From: Streptococcaceae bacterium
Lineage (GTDB): Bacteria > Bacillota > Bacilli > Lactobacillales > Streptococcaceae
NCBI GenBank assembly: GCA_031254115.1
Contig: JAIRUZ010000032.1
Coordinates: forward strand, 1-64,000
Length of the DNA: 64,000 nucleotides
Direction of reading: 5' to 3'
Part shown: piece after piece, positions 61,808 to 64,000 of the stretch
Layout: every line of letters starts with the position of its first letter
Numbering within the stretch: the stretch's first letter is position 1
Notes under the pieces: generated by a model
The model's database searches: none
What the model was told of the DNA's origin: nothing
What the model saw: only the letters and a program-made list of their open reading frames with translations
Position numbers and translations under genes: made by a program

Positions 61808-62743
61808 TCACCGTGTTTGTGTGATGTAGGCCGCGCCAAGAAGACCAGCGTCATTTCTGAGCTGACAGGCGGCAAGCCGCGGCAGAATGCCGTTTTCTTT
61901 CATGCTGTTGAGGCCAAAATGTCGGCTGACAAGTCGCTCAAAGCGATATTTTAGCGCCACCAGAAAGGCTTCACTTGACGAGATGCCACCGCCAATGAGA
62001 ATCAACTTGGGGTCAAACAGCGCTGTGAGATTCATCAGCCCGAGACAGACATCGTCTAAGTAGGTATCAAAGACGTCTTCTGCCAAATTTTCTTCCGCTT
62101 TGACGCGCGCGATGACATCATACGCTTCGGTGAGCGGCACAGCTTTGCCGTGACTGACAGATTTCTGTGCGTCGTTGTAGCGCCGCAATAAACCGTTAAT
62201 CGCCGACGAATGATACTGCTGACTGACATCTTCAAGCTCACCGACGCGCGTGAGACCGTGCGTGAGCATGGAGCCAAATTCGCCTGCCATGCCGTGCGCG
62301 CCCCTGAAAATCTTGCCACCAGAGATAATCCCGCCGCCAACGGCTGTGCCAAGCGTGACGACAAGATAATTATCCACTGCACGCGCAGCGCCAAGCCAGT
62401 GCTCAGCAATCGCAGCACAATTTGCATCATTTTCGACAAAAACGGGCAGCTTGGTCGTGTCTGATAGATTCTCAGCGAGCGGCAAGCCGTAATAATTGTA
62501 CAGCTTGCCAAAGGTCGTCATGACACCGTCAGCCGATACGAGGCCAGGCGCCGAGATGCCGACAGCTGACAGCTCTGGAAATGTTGTTTTGTAAGCCGTG
62601 ACAATTTCTGTCAGCGCTGACAGAAATTCGGTAACGTCCGAAAGCGGCGTCAACAGGCTGTCTTGTGCCAAAATCGTGCCATCGTCAGCCACCGCGCCGT
62701 GTTTGATACGCGTGCCGCCGATGTCAAAGCTTGCAACCGTCAT
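61808..62743 (-). CDS. ROK-family sugar kinase without the zinc motif
   Basis: 311 aa: ASFDIGGTRIKHGAV (phosphate loop), VENDANCAAIAEHW (catalytic Asp), LGTAVGGGIISGGKIF, and ILIGGGISSSEAF. The usual zinc motif CxCGxxGC is absent. That stretch reads HGLTRVGELEDVSQQYHSS. Such ROK proteins include BglK-type beta-glucoside and N-acylmannosamine kinases. Start overlaps the permease stop by 4 nt, so it probably phosphorylates the sugar imported by that ABC system. Carries a long palindrome copy (FLSALTEIV). Confidence 0.87.
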   Translation of the reverse strand: MTVASFDIGGTRIKHGAVADDGTILAQDSLLTPLSDVTEFLSALTEIVTAYKTTFPELSAVGISAPGLVSADGVMTTFGKLYNYYGLPLAENLSDTTKLPVFVENDANCAAIAEHWLGAARAVDNYLVVTLGTAVGGGIISGGKIFRGAHGMAGEFGSMLTHGLTRVGELEDVSQQYHSSAINGLLRRYNDAQKSVSHGKAVPLTEAYDVIARVKAEENLAEDVFDTYLDDVCLGLMNLTALFDPKLILIGGGISSSEAFLVALKYRFERLVSRHFGLNSMKENGILPRLAACQLRNDAGLLGAAYITQTR

Positions 62744-63591
62744 TTTTCACCGTCCATCCGCACGCCTTGCAGGAAGTAGCCGTTAAAGAAGATATAAAGA
62801 ATGATGATGGGAATAATCGTCATGATAGAGCCTGCCATCACACGATTCCACATTTGCCCGCCTTGATCGGCTGATTGAAGAGACTGAAGGCCGACTGTCA
62901 GCGTGAATTTTGAGGGGTCGTGCAAGTAAAGCATAGGCGAGAGGAAATTATTCCAGAAACCCATGAAGACAAACACGGCTTGTGTCGCGATACTTGGACG
63001 CGCGAGTGGCATGACGATTCTAAAGAAAGTCGCAGTGCGTGACAAGCCGTCAATTGCCGCCGCTTCTTCCACGTCGCTCGGGAATGTCAGGAAGAACTGG
63101 CGCATCATGAAAATATAGCCAATGTTAATCGCCATAGGCAAAATCAGCGCCGCAAACGAATTGAGCAGACCGAGATTTTTGATAATCAGATAGTTAGGAA
63201 TCAAAAGCACTTGCGCGGGCACCATAATCATCGCGATGATACCGTAATAAATGCGTTGCCGGCCTGGAAATGATAGCTTTGCAAGCGCATAACCCGCCAT
63301 TGAATTTAGGAAAACATTAATCGCCGTGCCAATAATCGAGACAATCAGCGAATTAATCGTCCAGTTGATGAATAGCGAGCCCGAGCTCGGATTGAACAGA
63401 TAGATATATTGCTGGGGCGTAAAATGATTGCTCCAGAGCGACATGCCGCCCGCCGTGATTTCTGAAAGTGGTTTGAAACTTGCCGATACCGCGAAAAGAA
63501 ACGGATAAATCGTGATGATGGCGTAGATGATGAGAATCACATAGAGCAACACGCGCAATATTTTTTGTTTGTTTGTTTTACGCAATGCCAT
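62740..63591 (-). CDS. Sugar ABC transporter permease (MalG type)
   Basis: 283 aa, six hydrophobic segments, EAA loop EEAAAIDGLSRTATFFRIVMPLARPS (about residue 185) that docks to the ATPase. CUT1 family. It overlaps the upstream permease by 14 nt. Sugar unknown. Confidence 0.93.
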   Translation of the reverse strand: MALRKTNKQKILRVLLYVILIIYAIITIYPFLFAVSASFKPLSEITAGGMSLWSNHFTPQQYIYLFNPSSGSLFINWTINSLIVSIIGTAINVFLNSMAGYALAKLSFPGRQRIYYGIIAMIMVPAQVLLIPNYLIIKNLGLLNSFAALILPMAINIGYIFMMRQFFLTFPSDVEEAAAIDGLSRTATFFRIVMPLARPSIATQAVFVFMGFWNNFLSPMLYLHDPSKFTLTVGLQSLQSADQGGQMWNRVMAGSIMTIIPIIILYIFFNGYFLQGVRMDGEK

Positions 63592-64000
63592 TTCCTCCGT
63601 TCAGTCGTTCTGAAATTCGCGAAACAATAAAGATAATCACCGCAAGCAAAATCGCAATGACCGCCGCGTAGCCCATCTGATTATTTTGCCCAAACGCGTA
63701 CTGGAAAATGAGGAGCGCAACGGTCAGTGTGCTATTGGCAGGTCCGCCCGAGCCGCCTGAAAAAATATAGGCTTGGTCAAACATCTGGAACGTGCCGATA
63801 ATCCCCATCAAGATGACATACGTCGTAATCGGGCGCAGATGCGGCACCGTGATATAGCGCAATTTTTGCAACACATTTGCGCCGTCAATGTCCGCCGCTT
63901 CATAGAGCGACTCTGGCAAATCGACGAGCGACGCCATGTAAATCGTCATGAAATTCGGCACCGTACTCCAGATATTCATGACCATAATCACGCGCAGCGT
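63578..64000 (-). CDS. Sugar ABC transporter permease (MalF type), 5' part outside window
   Basis: Frame open to the window edge, so the track start at 63991 is internal. At least 140 residues of the C-terminal half are seen with the EAA loop YEAADIDGANVLQKLRYITVPHLRP. Partner of the MalG-type permease. The binding protein is probably further upstream, outside the window. Confidence 0.9.
   Translation of the reverse strand, partial: TLRVIMVMNIWSTVPNFMTIYMASLVDLPESLYEAADIDGANVLQKLRYITVPHLRPITTYVILMGIIGTFQMFDQAYIFSGGSGGPANSTLTVALLIFQYAFGQNNQMGYAAVIAILLAVIIFIVSRISERLNGGNGIA

Noticed and set aside
1-64000. tRNA, rRNA genes, insertion sequences with transposase, prophage genes
   Set aside because: I looked for cloverleaf-like sequences, 16S/23S motifs, DDE transposases and integrases in the gaps and ORFs and saw none.

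Overview
The window looks like chromosome of a low-GC Gram-positive lactic acid bacterium, most likely a Streptococcaceae relative of Lactococcus. The support is the mevalonate pathway, a PurR-type purine regulator, liaX/liaY-like envelope-stress genes, menA, a CodY-like box, a KxYKxGKxW-type adhesin and the DUF1430 bacteriocin transporter type. The exact genus is inference. Base composition is mid-range by eye. It drops clearly in the polysaccharide cluster (11.4-21.2 kb), the type VII effector islet (37.9-42 kb) and the bacteriocin/ABC block (50.8-56.6 kb).

Layout. 1-8.0 kb: a large secreted adhesin with a collagen-like repeat tail leaves the window on the left. Behind it lie two adhesin-type glycosyltransferases. 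8.0-11.3 kb: a VOC-thioredoxin fusion and the ECF vitamin transporter core (ecfA1-ecfA2-ecfT). 11.4-21.2 kb: a nine-gene cell-surface glycan operon on the minus strand (GT2, DUF2304, epimerase, GT4, Stealth, GT4, Gtf3-like, flippase, and a polytopic protein with a Ser-rich tail). 21.2-30.1 kb: liaX/liaY-like genes, a DEAD-box helicase, rarD, sodA, the mevalonate genes fni-mvaK2-mvaD (mvaK1 is not here) and aspartokinase under a CodY-like box. 30.3-37.9 kb: hom-thrC-thrB, menA, a winged-helix protein, mreC-mreD and a NUDIX hydrolase.

37.9-42.0 kb is an AT-rich islet with an LXG-like type VII effector candidate, a DUF4176 protein, a lipoprotein and small membrane proteins, but no secretion machinery. 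One gene there is broken at an A9 tract. 42-48.8 kb is housekeeping: rpsI-rplM with a structured leader, RNase H, lepB, purR, dps, fusA and a PqqD-like protein. 48.8-56.6 kb lies between fusA and rpsG-rpsL, genes that are normally adjacent. It carries an OPT transporter, two ABC systems with a DUF1430 permease, and what looks like a decayed lactococcin-972-type bacteriocin gene. 56.6-64 kb: rpsL-rpsG, two D,D-carboxypeptidases, a GlcU-type sugar transporter, a radical SAM protein, a ROK kinase and sugar ABC permeases running off the right edge.

Two genome-scale signals stand out. First, the 12-bp palindrome GTCAGCGCTGAC occurs at least 18 times, mostly inside genes, where it writes LSALT or VSAD into unrelated proteins. 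It is missing from the accessory blocks. Second, at least 13 genes have a good (often extended) -10 box only 5-8 nt before the start codon and no ribosome binding site, which suggests frequent leaderless mRNAs.
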